DNA of 64,000 nt from Puffinus mauretanicus (lineage: Eukaryota > Chordata > Aves > Procellariiformes > Procellariidae), in the NCBI GenBank assembly GCA_023333565.1, contig JAJKFH010003229.1, positions 434,001 to 498,000 on the forward strand, given 5' to 3'. Shown one piece after another: positions 11,421 to 25,586 of this stretch (position 1 is the stretch's first letter; each line of letters opens with the position of its first letter). The notes under the pieces are model-generated. The model worked only from the letters and a program-made list of their open reading frames with translations. It searched no databases and had not been told where the DNA came from. Made by a program: the position numbers and the translations under genes.

Positions 11421-14291
11421 GAAACCTGATTTCAGTATTGTTACAGTTATTATTATATCATTATCGTTATCACATGAAGGACTTTTAATTAAAACCTCAT
11501 AAAAGCTCTCAGTATAAGTATCTGTATCTTTTATTTATCAGTAATATATATAACTTTCCACTTTTTATACCTGAGGACACTGCTCCTGAACCCTTTGTTG
11601 AAGACTGTAATGGTTTGAAAACTGAAATTACTATTGTAGTTCAGAAATTAAAGACCAACAGTGTGGAAAGGAGCTTATAAACAGAGAAAAATGAAGGTCT
11701 TGTCCACAGAGGAACTCTACTTTAAGAAAAAAAGGACATGACTTCTGACTACCTTGCAAATATGTGCACAGCCCCACAAGAATTGTTTTGACAAAAAAAA
11801 AATTTAGTCTGTAGAATTTTCTTGAAAAACCTAACACAGTAATATTAAACCAAGACAAATCAATAAATAGTAATGTACATGACATTCTCATTTGAAGATA
11901 AACTAATGACATACTTTGGAACTCATTATTTTTAATTATTCTGAAAGCAAGAATTTCTCTGACTACCAATTTTTTTTTTTTTTTTTTTTTTTAGTGTGGT
12001 AGATATTGTATGTTCCCTTATAATTTAGTTTTAAATATATACTCTCCTGAATAAAGAACAGACTTTTATAATGTATTTTGTCTACTTACTGTTTAACTTT
12101 AATTCCACTATTTTTCCTCTATTTCCTTTCTTCTAATAAATTTTGTAAAGAAATATGCGAAACACTGTTATCTTGCTCTTAGGAAATGTACAAAATTAAA
12201 TTTTAACTGATAGCACTTTTGGATATAATCAATGCTTAAGTACTCACAAAATTAATCTGAATTAATCATTACCTAAAGACATTCATCTACAGACTCAGTA
12301 CATAAAAATACCTTTAGTCTGTAAAGCCATGCATGAGAAAATTAAGAAATGCTGATTCACAGTTTTTATCTAATTTGGCTCTTCTTTTACATCCCTTCCT
12401 ATACAATGTGGAATCAAAACTAAGTTTTCCACATAATTCAACATCATGATGTAAAGTTAATCATGCACACACACAAAGACCGAGTTGCTCAGTCAGTGCA
12501 AAACCTGCCATTTTCTAACTTTCAGGTGCTTCTGTTTGCGGTTCTTTTTATACACATTGAATGAAGGTTTACTAACTCTTCCATTATTTCATTAAGGAAA
12601 ATGTAACTTATATTGAGCGTACACTATTCACAACAACAAAAGACTTGACCCATTTCACCACCGGATCGCAAATATCCGTTCTTTAGCTACAGGAATGGCT
12701 ATCAGAGGCAGTGAAAGGTTTTGCCATAGCAAGCGATGGGTTAGATCAAGAGATGCTACATTTTAAGATACATGGGATTATCATAAGTATGTGGTCCTAT
12801 TTGGTCAATGAAGTAAAGGAAAAGGGGATTTCCTTGTCCCAGCACAGAAAAAAAAGAGCTACAGAAGGAAACCATGGCTAACGTGGAAGTTGTGAAGAGA
12901 AGCCCAAGCTGAGTTTTCCTCAGTTCTACAGCAAATGGCGTAGCTTTTTCAAGGCAGTGCTTCCTTCCAGTGCTGCACAACATATACTGAAATGCAAAAC
13001 TGCTCAAGCAATTTATTTTACTTTTCAGCAAAAGCCCACTGAGTCTAAGAATGAACAAATTATTTTGGCAACTTCAGTGTCTTTTTCCCTGGAGAGAAAG
13101 AAGAGAGAATTTTTGAATGCACTGAACTCAAGTTAGCTGGTTTTTAATTTCATGGAACACAGAAAAAAGTAATTTTATGTCAGAGATGTGCTTCTGATAA
13201 ATATCAAACACTAATACAAACAAGGTGATAATATTCCTTAACAACACAATTCAAATAATTCTAAATAAGATGAGGTTGTAGTTGTACAAAAAACTACATA
13301 TTACAATACTAGCTCTTTTTACATCACTTTGCCACCAAGATTGATTAAGCATAGAATTATTTTAAAGAGGTGAAATACTAATTTGTATTAATAAGTCAGG
13401 CAAACTTATATTATACTGGTTTGAAATTTCTTTGCAAATTATTTACAAATGTCTAACAACTAAAGGTTGGAGTTATGCTAGTATAATAATTTGCTATCTT
13501 ATTCATGCAGAAGACAATTATTAATGACTTCCATTACTGCAGTTAAAATGAATAAAGTCAATCTTATTTATGAATTTGAATGTGCTTATTTTCCAAGTTT
13601 AAATTATCACATATAAAAGTGAGGGATGATTTAAAATTTGTTAACAGAAATATGCTTAAGAGTATTAATATTTAAAATTGCAAGAGGATTATAATATTAC
13701 AGAGACAATAGATGCTTTCTAAACACCTGCTTATTATATTTTTATCTCTTTCTCATTAATCCAAACGTGGGAGCAGTGTTATTTTTTTTTTTTTAATAAA
13801 TGTTTGGTTACTATATGAGATCTTTCCTAGTTCTTCGCCTTGAACAGCATGTCTATTACCTGAAGCATGTGTTTCTGTACTTCATCAGAAACCTCAACAT
13901 TACATATTCAACCACTACTCTAACAGCACCAGAACAAAGTATTTTTTTCCAAAACAGGCGAAAACTGTGTAACTTTATCAATTTAACTCCATCCAGTTTA
14001 ACTAAAGCTGTTCTTTTTCAAATCTGAAAGAAAACGACCTTGCTGAAGTCAAGCAGCTTTTTTTGTTTTCCCAATGTGTCACAAAAAGAATTGATTTTGC
14101 TCGGTATTTTAATGTAACTGATTTTAACATTGGCTTTAATGGATCAATATTTCCTCTGAACAACTTTCAGATTCTTGGATCATTGAACTTTGAATCATTG
14201 AACTTTGGACCCCAATGTCTAGTTAATGCTACATTACATATATCTACAAATGTTGCAAAATGAACATGAATAATCCGCGGTGTTTTCTTTA
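11421..14291. other. AT-rich noncoding DNA, no gene recognised
   Basis: Nothing codes convincingly here. The stretch holds a T23 tract at 11970-11992 and a shorter T tract near 13782-13793. The longest open frames (about 100-112 codons) lack domains and have no supporting composition. Confidence 0.6.
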
Positions 14292-14562
14292 ATGAGAGGA
14301 CGAGAGGAAATGGCCTCAAGTTGCACCAGGGGAGGTTTAGATTGGACATTAGGAGAAATTTCTTTACTGAAAGAGTGGTCAGGCCTTGGAACAGGCTGCC
14401 CAGGGAAGTGGTTGAGTCACCATCCCTGGAAGTATTTAAAAGACGTGTAGATGAGGCACTTAGGAACGTGGTTTAGTGGGCATGGTGGTGTTTTGAGTTG
14501 ATGGTTGGACTCGATGATCTTGGAGGTCTTTTCCAACCTTAATGATTCTATGATTCTATGAT
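14292..14562 (+). mobile_element. CR1 LINE 3' end
   Basis: About 270 bp of CR1 3' sequence, from GAGAGGAAATGGCCTCAAGT through the GGTTGGACTCGATGATCTTGG segment (around 14505) to an ATTCTATG octamer tail. It is nearly the same subfamily as the minus-strand copy at 58576-58831. No RT portion remains; 5' truncation is usual for CR1. Confidence 0.92.
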
Positions 14563-17394
14563 TAACTCTGAGTACGTCTCTTTAGAGAAAACAAAAATTA
14601 AAAATCTTAGAAAATGCCTCTACTACTGCCCACATCATCTCCTTCTATTTTTAATGCCAGAAGGCCACTTTTAAAGGAAATTTTGTTTTGTAGTTATTTC
14701 ATTATCTGGACTTTATAAAGTGGCACCTTTTCAACAGACAGTTGTTTATGATAAATGATGAAATTTTGCTTTTCCGTAATACAATGTTATTTCTCTGAAA
14801 ATCTAACTTGGTCTCCATTTTGTTAATCTATATACTTTTTATCAACAGTTCACCTCTTTCCCTCATTTAAGCTCATTCCTTTGTGCTAGCCAGCAAGATT
14901 GTTGGGTGAATTCTTAAATAAGCCGTTGTTTGATTTTACGTTTGAGCATTTTGCTGCAATTTTCCTGCCCCAAAGACTCAAGGAAGCTAGCTACCTTGTA
15001 AGTTCAAGTCAGAACAACAGAGAAATAAATGAATTAGATCAATATTGTAACAGGTAATATCATGCTGTGTTAAACTAAAAGAACCTTTAGAAGCAATTAA
15101 CAAAAGTCACAACAAGATTAAGTGCACAAAGAATCATAAATTTGTTTACATGTTGCCTATTTTTATGAGAAGCACTGAATGAGTGATTGCATTGTACAAT
15201 TGATATCATAACTGGAAAAAAATATGTATCCTGAAGTTACTGATTGCTGAGTCAAAACATTAGCGATGAAATAAGTCATCCTCAGCTATACCCAACTGAA
15301 TTTTGGATATACACAAACTAGTTGTTTGGGTAAACCCAACTAGTTTCAAATGGACATATAACTCATTGCAGTAGTTAGACATTTCTGCAGACAGCCAATT
15401 AATCAAATAGAAGTCTAACTTACATTTCTCAAAACATTATTCCAGGAGAATAGAGTGCATATTATTGAAAATTAAAGAAAGGTTTATATTTTTCACAAGT
15501 GTAATGTATTTTGTAAGACAGAAACTCTTTACTGCTTAGTATTTATACTCAAGATCTGAATTGACAAATTAAGAGATGTATAAATGTTAGCCTGGTCAGT
15601 ACACACTGGTTACCTCAATCCTGTATGAATAAAAGGATTACCACCATTCGCAAGAAATAAAATCTCACAAACACATTAAATATCCTATTCAAAAGAGCAG
15701 TCTTGTCTTCTCCCATAACACATAGAGCATTTCTCGTTATTTGTGTTGTTATTTCTAAGGAAGCAGCACCAGGGATCCTAGGAAAGAGTGGTTGTCACTG
15801 TGCTCACCAGCCCACCCATCCAGACAACAACAACTGAGAGAGCCGAAGGGGAAAAGGCAGTCTGTCTCTGGCTATGCTTCCACCACGTTCATGTGAAACG
15901 CTGTGAGAGGCTCCAACAGAAGTAGTGAGAAGATAACTTTCTCTTGATGATTTATAATGAAACACTGACACCTTTTCTATCTGAACAAAAGCACTGAATT
16001 GCTGTATACTTTTTAAATAAGCATTTGATATAATCCTTTACGAGGAAAAAATTGGCTCCAAATCACTGGAGGAATTGAAGTGACGGTACCTCTTCAGTTA
16101 GCTTATTATGTCTACTACATTGCCAGTTGCTTTTCCTTTGGATCAGCCCAATAAAACAGGGCTTTGACAAGAACTAAGCAAACATTGCAGTACATTTCAT
16201 ATTAGTAAAAAAATTATTGCTTCATTTTAGGTGCCTGGTAAATTACTAGAGAGAAAACAAAACCACAGGTAAGTGTTACATATGCTGGGGTAAATACACT
16301 GGTTTAGATGAACAGCTGAATTTAGAAAACCACGCATCCTGGTGCACAGATCTGAACTCCACCAGTTTTTAAATTTAACTCAAACACTTAAATAAACAGC
16401 ATATTGCATGTGATCCAGAATCTACAGTAATAATCTAGGTAGGAATCTTCTGTTAAGTTTAAGCTCATCTGTAACGCTCCTGGGGTTGACAAACGAGTAG
16501 CACATTCCCCGAGACTCTGATATGTGTGATTTTCCTTCTGAGTGTGCAATGGTTATCCATTATATAACAAGGCAGCAATAAACATGGGAATAGTCAATGA
16601 CCCTTAGCGACCTTAGAAGCAAGGCACTCAGATGAGCATATACTTTGTCGTTAACTAGATGTATTCCTGGAGTAATGCAGCTACATGGAAACATTACTTA
16701 TTTATAGCAGAAAATAACTACAAGGCAATAAGGTGATATAGAGAAGCAAGAAGACAAAAGATGGGAAAGAGACAAAGAAACTTTTAAGGTAAGCTTATCA
16801 GGAGGGAAGAATTTTTGATAGATCAGGGACATCAGATGAACAGATCAAAATACATTAAAAATATAAAGACAGCAAAAATTTATATTTCCAAACTTTTTTT
16901 CCAGTCAGGTGTTTTCAGAGACAGAGTTCTTTCAAAACAAGGCATGGTAAATGCCTGAATTAAGCAATCACATAATGTACATAACAAATTAGAAATACAA
17001 ATTTTTAAAACACTTATGATAGGCCACAATTCTCAAGCCAGGATGTCAAAAGTATATCTTTAATTATATATTCAGAAACATCAAAGAGAAGCTTGAATGT
17101 CAGGAGTGCTGAAATATGGACATAGCAGTAGAATTTAGCAAATGCATTTTTAAAAACAGACTCATCAAATACTATGCCAAACACCTACCAGTACAAAACA
17201 CTTGCATAAACTATTGAACAAATATACTTGTATAACGAACATTGCAGAACAGAATTATCTGCAACTAAAATGTTGAATGTATAAAGTTTGAGTATCTCTT
17301 TTTAAAAAAATTCTGTGAAAGTCATTAACTTTCCTAAGCAACAACATCTGTTGATTGAATGATGACATACGGAACAGTTAATATGTTAAATATG
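14563..17394. other. AT-rich noncoding DNA with one hairpin
   Basis: No gene is recognisable. An inverted repeat at 15315-15346 pairs AAACTAGTTG with CAACTAGTTT around a 12-nt loop. A slightly GC-richer patch near 15760-15910 has no recognisable identity. Confidence 0.55.
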
Positions 17395-18480
17395 TGTATT
17401 GGGTTTGCGTGACAAGGTTTTGATAGCGGGGAGGCTGCAGGGATGGCCTCTGTGAGGATCTGCTAGAAGCTTCCCCCATGTCCAATAGAGCCAATGCCAG
17501 CCGGCTCCAAGACAGACCCACTGCTGGCCAAGGCTGAGCCAATTAGCAACGGTGGTAGCGCCTCTGGGATAACATATTTAAGAAAGGGAAAAACTGCTGT
17601 GCAACAGCAGTTGGAGAGAGAAGTGAGAATACGTGACAAAAACAGCCCTGCAGACACCAAGGTCAGTGAATAAGGAGGGGGAGGAGGTGCTCCAGGCGCC
17701 AGAGCAGAGATTCCCCTGCAGCATATGGTGAAGACCATGGTGAGGCAGGCTGTCCCCCTGCAGCCCATGGAGGTCCACGGTGGAGCAGGTATCTATGTGC
17801 AGCCCGTGGAGGAACCTGTGCTGGAGCAGGTGGATACCTGAAGGAGGCTGTGATGCCGTGGGAAGCCCACAATGGAGCAGGTTTGCTGGCAGGACTTGTG
17901 ACCTGTGGGGGACCCACGCTGGAGCCGTCTGCTCCTGAAGGACTGCGCCCTGTGGAAGGGACCCACGCTGGAGCAGTTCGTGAAGACCTGCAGCCTGTGG
18001 GAAGGACTCACATTGGAGAAGTTCATGGAGGACTGTCTCCCATGGGAGGGACTCCATGCTGGAGCAGAGGAAGAGTGTGAAGAGTCCTGCCCCTGAGGAG
18101 GAAGGAGCAGCAGAGGCAACATTTGATGAACTGACCCCAACCCCCATTCACCATCTTCCTGTGCCGCTCAGGGGGAGGAGGTAGAGAAAATCAGGAGCAA
18201 AGTTGAGCCTGGGAAGAAGGGAGGGGTGGGGGGAAGGTGTTTTAAGATTTATTTTTTATTTCTCATTACCCTACTCTGATTTGATTGGTAATGAATTAAA
18301 TTAATTTTCCCCGAGTTGAGTCTGTTTTGCCCATGACAGTAATTGGTGAGTGATCTCTCCCTGTCCTTATCTCGACCCGTGAGCCTTTCATTACATTTTC
18401 TCTCCCCTGTCCAGCTGAGGAGGGGAGTGATAGAGTGGCTCAGTGGGCACTTGGCATCCAGCCAGGATCAACCTACCACA
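17395..18480 (+). mobile_element. long solo LTR (~1.1 kb), different family
   Basis: The element begins TGTATTGGGTTTGC and ends ACCTACCACA, with TGT/ACA termini. In order it shows a CCAAT box (17539-17543), a TATTTAAG TATA-like box (17575-17582), a repeat array (about 17740-18075) and an ATTAAA polyadenylation signal (18295-18300), so U3, R and U5 are all represented. Flanking ATATG and ATACA could both derive from a 5-bp duplication ATACG by CpG decay on opposite strands. No internal retroviral genes flank it, so it is a solo LTR. I recognise the type as a common avian LTR but do not name it. The short ORFs inside (17578-18147) are shadows of the repeats. Confidence 0.82.
17905..18075 (+). 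repeat. 45-bp tandem units inside the long LTR
   Basis: Units start with TGG at 17953, 17998 and 18043, exactly 45 bp apart, with more degenerate units to the left (from about 17740). In one frame each unit encodes a 15-residue peptide of the form W.G.TLE.F...C.., open from 17905 to 18096. Whether this was ever translated cannot be told from one copy. Confidence 0.8.
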
Positions 18481-21400
18481 ATACATAGACAAGTAAAACA
18501 TAATAACTATTCATAGAAAGAAAATTATACAAAGTTTCCCAGATTATATTAAAAAAATCTAAACTATCACTTGACAATGTACTTGCTGGGAATATTTCAC
18601 ATGGATTTCGTTGGACTAACAAATTAATATTCTCCAACACTGTGGTTTGTTTTTACTCCCTTCAGGAACAGATAATTTTTGGCAATGAACTGATATGTGA
18701 TCTTATTATATAATACATATAATAAACATATATTAATTTCCAAAACATTGGACTAATGTTAAATTATGATTGGATTAATGTAAGATTAATGTTTTTCTCT
18801 CCATTTTTTTCTCTAAATCTTTTTAATAAGAAGTTGGATAGTTCAGATTACTGTGCATCTGAACACTTATTTAGATGTTCTTTCATCACCAATGATGATA
18901 TATTTCCACCCACCATTCTCCCAGTGACAAATGGATAAAAATATATTTATGAGTATCTTTTATGTTCAAGCAACTAAACATGAGGAGTGTAATCTTATTC
19001 CCAAGAACTTCACTGTCTCCAGCTTTGACAATTCACAATGCAACTATTGTACTCATGAATTCAGCATGCTCATGCATGTGTGTAACTATTTAATCCTGAA
19101 GTTACTTAGGCAGAATGTACTTGTACAGCTTTATATTCTTTTATGTTGCAGTAGGATGGCATTTATACTCACTTTTCTCAGTTATCCTAACATTTTCTCA
19201 TAATTTCTTAAAAAGGCTGCCACTCCCCCCTCCCGTATATTTTTTTTAATAATGCATCAATGTACCCTATTGTATTTTTCATTCACTGGAATGACTATAT
19301 GGAAACATTGGGAAGCAAAAAAGAAAGGTTTTAAATAGGCACAAGCAAAGCAAAGAACAAGCTATTAGATATTGCCTCATATAAGTGGAAGAAAAAGACA
19401 GATCCCTTGGTAAATCCAGTCTAAATACGAGAACTCATTAAATCTTCAATGAGCAATTGGTATCGTAAGACTTTGCATCAATAATTAAATCAATTTGTGA
19501 TTCAAGAGAAAAAAAATCAACTGAATTTTAATGTATTGAGTATATATTTAACAGTGGCTAACGGAGACAGATGTTAGTAGATAACATAACAGATGCTAAA
19601 TGATTCTCTTTTTTATAAGACATTTATAAAAGACAAACAAAATTAAATGTCAAAATGATAGAGCTACTCTCAGTTCAGAGATACAAACCTCCCTAAAGTC
19701 ATTAAACTGGAAACAACAGCCAGAACAGGTGTTCATATAAGTGAGATTTAAGTTTACATTATTGAAAAAAATAGTATTTTTTCACATACTCAGATGTTCC
19801 AGTATGTCTGTTATTTTTGTCTTAAAACTCAAATGTATATTACATTCTGTGGGATATTTTATACTAGATCATTTATCTCAACCTGTAAGTAGTTGATGTT
19901 CCACTTTCTTATCCATCTTTTATTTAGGTACTAAGTTCAAAAGTACAAATGTGCCATCAGTAATAACACCCCCCTCACGTCAAAGATGGGTAAGAAAATT
20001 ATAAATAGTATTGAGGAGAAAAAACTAAGGTAATGCATCTATAGTTATTCCTGCTCTATATAATAGTACTGTAATCATACAGATTGCACAGACTGAACAC
20101 AAATATATCTAGGGTAGACAGATTAGAAACTAAAAGTGCTTAAAAAGGGGGAAAAAGACTAAATAATTAATGGTAAGACTAACTTGGTTTATAATGTTAA
20201 TTTTTTTTCCACTACAAAAGAGCTAAAAGTATGGTCTCATCATAGATTCAAACAGGTCTTCAGTTTCTGCTCTGTTCCATAGATCTCATTCTGCAGTTTT
20301 AGGCCCAAATATTCCATGAAATCAAAAAACTGTAGGTTAGAGAAAACATCAAGGGATCATCTGTCCCTACACTGAGCCACAGGCATACGTAACTTGGTAA
20401 CCGATTAAGTTCTGTTTATAGCAAAGGAAATTCTTCTTAACAGTATGTGTGTTATATATGTTAACAGCTCAGCTGGATCTAACACCAAAAGATTTATTTT
20501 TTATTAAATAAAACATTTTTATTAAAATTACTCATGACAGGCTAAGATTAGAACACAAAATAGGTTTGTTAGTGCATGAGAACTAAAAAGGAATGATGCA
20601 ATAAGCAAAAGATGAACTGAAAAAACTGATTACACAAAACAGTTTATATTTACTCTAGCTAATGAATCTACATTGACAATTCTGGTTTTAGTTGATTAAT
20701 AGTATACAGTTTAAATTTGCCTTATAGTTTAAAAGATTTGTTGTAGTTAAAAATAAATAAAATAAGGAAAAAAAAAAACTTTAAAAGGTATATTGGCTGC
20801 TTGAAACTAGGAAATTTTGATTAGCCATTACAGTAAAACCCCTGCAATTTCTGGTTCACAAAACTTAACATTTTTCCTGACCAAAAGGGTAGTTTTGATC
20901 AGAAATATTTTTCAGGTGCCAAATAAAATTTCAAAAGAGAAAAAATCTTTCTGTTATATAGACAGTTATGACACCCACCTATACTTACAGAAATATTTTT
21001 TTAAATTATATTTTGAAAATAATTTTTTTAAAATTAAGTCATATTTCCCAAATTCCAGTAAGCCATCAGATGAACATTTGGGAGTAAGCTTCTCTTTTAT
21101 TCTTGAACTGTTCTATTTTGTTTAAATAATATAATATTAACCGGTCCTCAGATTGGATAGCTCTATCACACAGTGATAGCTCTATTACAGATGAAACTTG
21201 ATCTCAAGATATGGCTTTGATGAGTCTCTCTCACACATGCATACAGAGCATATACTCACTGAACAGTCTTAATCTCTTCCTTGTACAAACCAGGATTTCC
21301 TCATCCTACTATATAGTTAAAAAAATTTCTCTATGGCTTATTTGCTATAAAGTCTAAGCATTCATTTGAACAATGATGGATCCATTTATAACACTTACCT

Positions 21401-23289
21401 TTCAGGTGAAGGTTGTAAGTTAGAGTACAGAAATCTGTAAATCTGTTATTAATACTTGTATAGTATGTGGGTAAAACAGAGGACCTTAAGTTTAAGTTTT
21501 CAAAAGCTCTCAAAGTGCTCAGGTGTCTGAGCCTGGTTTAAAGTTCATGGGACTTGGAACTTTGAAAAATGGGAAAGCACTTATGTCTTTGAAAAATGTA
21601 TGGTCAATAAAGAGACCTGTCATTTGAATACAGGCCAAGGACAATAGATTTTCAGTAGTCCTTTTCCCACTCACAACTCATTGCTCACTCAGCACCTAGA
21701 AGAATTTATCTCAGTTTTGAAGACCAACTCAAGGCTTTCCAACCCATGCTGTAAGGATTTTGAGCAGAGCTACAGGGACCTTATGCAAATGATACAACAA
21801 AGCTATCAAACAATTAATGAACATTTACATATATATCATAAAGCCACCAACTATATAATATGGTAAAATAGAAAGCAATTAATATGAGCTAAAACAGATC
21901 TCCAAAAAATCAATTATGTATTTAAAAGCGGTTGAAGATATATTGTAAAATGCATGTGAAATTTGTCAAGTTGACTGCCTGACCACTCAATTAAAAATCT
22001 CTAGAAAGGAAGATGTGTGTATGGAGAAGGTAGTGAAATACTGTTTCCTTTAAAATTTTGCTTTTGCAGGAGGCATAAAAGTATTTCAATTCCCTTGGTT
22101 TTTTATTCCCTTCATTTTCATTGTAATTGGTTTTAATGTTTAACACTCCAAAACAATAAAAATTATACATTAGACTGAAAAAATTTGTAAATAAAAAAAT
22201 ATTTACAAGTATATTGCTTTAAAATGCTGCTTCTTGTGATTTAGAGATTTTTTTTTTTTTTGGTCATAGCTCTTTTTTCAAAATCAAAAATTGCTAACAA
22301 AATGGGAACAAGCAAGGTCAAACATTCAATACCTCATTTTTTTTTATGGACAGAAAGAAAATATCACAACCTTCTTTTACGGGCTTGGCAGGAAGCCACA
22401 ACACTCAGAAGTACACTTAACTATTTTAAAGCTTTTCTGTTAAACCTGCTCGAGTGAATTAAACCTTTCCCCTCCACAACTTTTTTTCCTTTGTGCATGT
22501 GCGTGTAAGTATCAAAATGTCATCTGTGAAGCTACATATATTCCGAAACAAAGGGTATGCCATTTCTCTCAGACATAAGACTGTGGCGTAAGACTTTTTC
22601 CTATTACCTTCCAAATAATACACTTCCATTTTTGTGGCTTCTCATTCTCTAATCTTTCCTTTTAATAATAAGCTCCTTTAGGACAGGGATCCCAGCTCAG
22701 TGAGATCTGGCTAATAGTCAGGCATTTTATGATGATAAATTACAATTATAAAACTCTGGTATTGCAAAATAATTTATAGTGTAATCAGTAATTTTAATGA
22801 CTTATACTCAGGAGACAGTCTGTGTTCTTGCATGAGAGCAAAGGATATATGGAGATCATTCCCTTCCATCTGCAATGTGCAAGGAAACCACATGAAAAGA
22901 TAGGTCAAAATAGTAGCCACCTGGGCAAGTGGATCATTCCATCTATGATTCTTCCGACAAATCAGTAATTTGTGGTATAGTTTTATTTTTCATTCTTCTA
23001 GTCATGAAATACTGGGCCACAGCCTTGACCTTCCACCGGTCTTTCAGTTTTGGTAACACAACTGAAGTACTGTATGGGAAGGAAAGTAGTGAACTGATCT
23101 AGCCTAAAAGACACCTACTTTTCTGCAGAGTTTTACCCTGGATTAGTTCAGTGATACAATTACCACATGACCTTGCAAACAGGAGTGACCAGAAATACTT
23201 GTGTCTGCCTCTGTGGATATGGGGAAAACAGTGGTTACTGACTAGCTGTGGATGAGGAACATACAGTGCATACAACATACATTGAATTT
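18481..23289. other. AT-rich noncoding DNA
   Basis: No gene is recognisable; open frames are short and compositionally ordinary for AT-rich DNA. A segment near 22664-22740 resembles the 3' end of an ancient LINE/SINE and is listed separately. Confidence 0.55.
22664..22740 (+). repeat. possible ancient L2/MIR-like 3' fragment
   Basis: The stretch AATAAGCTCCTTTAGGACAG followed by GGGATCCCAGCTCAGTGA resembles the 3' portion of very old amniote L2/MIR-type repeats, which characteristically carry an AAGCTCCTTGAG-like block. This is recognition by eye of a degenerate sequence. Confidence 0.3.
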
Positions 23290-24260
23290 AGTAAGGTTTC
23301 ATGTCCTGTAGCGTTCTCCTCTGGAATACAAAGAAGTACAGACTACCAGTTGCACTAGAATCTGGCTGGACCCCTGGGCTCAGTGGTCATAACCAAAACC
23401 TTAATGTTCAGCTGGTAGGTGTCAATGAGCAGAGTATCCCAGAGGATGATACTGGGGCCCACCTTGTTCAATACCTTCATCGATGACTTGGATGATGGCA
23501 ATGCACCCCCAGACAACTCTAAATTATGGGGAATGACCAAGAGTAAACAGCAGAGCTTCAGTTCACAGGGACCTTGGTAAATTTGATGACTGAACTAATG
23601 TGATGAAGCTCAGCAGTGAGAAGTGCAAAAGGCTACACCTAGGACAGAATAACTCAGTGCCTGGGAACTGACTGGCTGAGTAGCAGCCCTGATAAAAGGG
23701 ACCTGGAGATTACAGTGAATGCCAGGCTGAATATGAGCCAGCTGTGTGCTCCTGTCGCAAGTAGAGCAGCTGAATCCTGGGCTACATTACACCACCAGCA
23801 GATCTAGGGAAAATATTATCACCTTCTACTAGGTACAGGTGAATCTGCATCTGCAATACTGCTTTGGGTCAACACCAGTTCAAAATGAATATTGAGAAAC
23901 TAACGGTGGTCCTTCAGAGGACTATTGGGATTGCCAGAGGGATTCAGCATGTGTCCTACTGAGAAAGCTGGGCTTTTGGCTAAGGGGCAATCTAGTAGCA
24001 GCCTACTGCTACTAGTATTACAAAGAAGATGGAGACAAACTCTTCTCAGCAGAGACAAATAATACAACAAGGGGAAATGGCCACAAGTTGTGGCTGGAGA
24101 GGTTCAGACTGGAAATTAGGAAAAACATGTTTAATGGAGGAGATGGTGTAATCCTGGAAGAGGGTACCATGTTGTAGTATTGATGATAATCCTGCTTCAG
24201 GCAGGAGGCTGGACTGGATGGGTTCCAGAAATTCCTTCCAATCAACATTTCTATGATTCA
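23290..24260 (+). mobile_element. old, degenerate CR1 LINE
   Basis: The segment keeps CR1 order in broken frames: a block reading GGCCCACCTTGTTCAATACC, a region equivalent to FADD that has decayed, the GATAAAAGGGACCTGGAGATT segment, and a 3' end with GGACTGGATGGGTTCCAGAA and TTTCTATGATTC. Many indels and substitutions mark it as older than the other CR1 copies. Confidence 0.8.
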
Positions 24261-25586
24261 ACAGATCTATTGCCTTGCACTTTTGTTCATTGTTACAGCT
24301 TCGAACTTTGATGACTCATAATTTGTTCATTGTGTGAATGTAGCCCTTCTCTCAAGGAAACTTATTCAAAATGCCCAATACTGAAGGAAATGCTCAACAT
24401 TCATGTGGGAACAAAAGCAAATCTAAAATATCTGCATTGTAAACGTAGGTCCTTGAATGATTCAAACACAAAATCTTATAAAGCAAAAAGGTAATTAAAG
24501 AAAAAGAGAAAGGAAAAGCATTGCCCACAGAGACCTTTTCCATTACAAAATGACCAATCATTAGTTGGAGATATACTTTAACAAGGACTTTCACTTATAT
24601 AGCTAACCTAAGATGCTGTAAATATGTAATAGCATTCTTATTAATGCATCTTTTCTGTATTTTCCTGAATGTATTTCAGAAGATTATAATTTTAGTAATA
24701 CAATTATTATAAAGAAAAGGAAAGTATGCCACATATTAGTAAGGTTTCAAGATAAACAACTGCACACTTTAGGAGTGTGTACTGACAATTACTTAATAGT
24801 TGCTGTTGCTTGCTTAATATATTCTAATTAAGTGCCTGAACCATTTATTAAATGTATTAATGTACTAATGGGAATTTAAATCTGAATTTATTACTTATTT
24901 AAAGTTGAGCTAAGGGTTGAGCAATTATATTAATCAATCACTTGCTTACCTCAGCAAGTGCTCACTAGTACATACACAGTGTGATATTAAACAAAAATAA
25001 TTGCTTTCTTATATAGTGTAACATTTACCAGATTTATATAGACATATATGCACTGGAAATTTGAAGATCTAGTCACAGGCTATCATTTCTTCATACATTC
25101 TTAGTTTCAGAGTGCCCTCAAAGAAGTAAAATGAGGCAACATTAAAAATGGCTGCCAAGCTCAAGTTTCCCTATAGGTTCTGTATATTTTTTCTCAGATC
25201 TTAAAACATTCCTTTTAGCTAATGAATCCAGTTAAGGATGAGTTGCCAACCTTGTAGAGTGGACAATATTTCAGCAAAATTGAGGCAAATCTCTTATAAA
25301 ACTTTATAGATACACGTCTTGATTAATACCTAAAAAAATATTCTAAATGGAAATAAACATCCCACAAAAACCAAATGCATTTCATTTGTGTGATCAGAGA
25401 TCAAAGGTGTAGGGATTTGTCTGCCTATACCCACAGAAAGCCATGGATAGAATAGCTGCACAGGTGGTATAACTAACACATACTCACCGACTCACACTTT
25501 CTACTAAACTGTTTAAGTACCAGCAAAGAGGAAAGGGTATGCATTTAGAGAAGGAGGGTGATCCTGATATCTCTACTAAATGCAGT
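24261..25586. other. AT-rich noncoding DNA
   Basis: I see no gene or recognisable repeat in this stretch. Confidence 0.55.

Noticed and set aside
17578..18147. 189-codon minus-strand frame across the long LTR
   Set aside because: It is antisense to the LTR's own repeat array and promoter layout, so it is a shadow.
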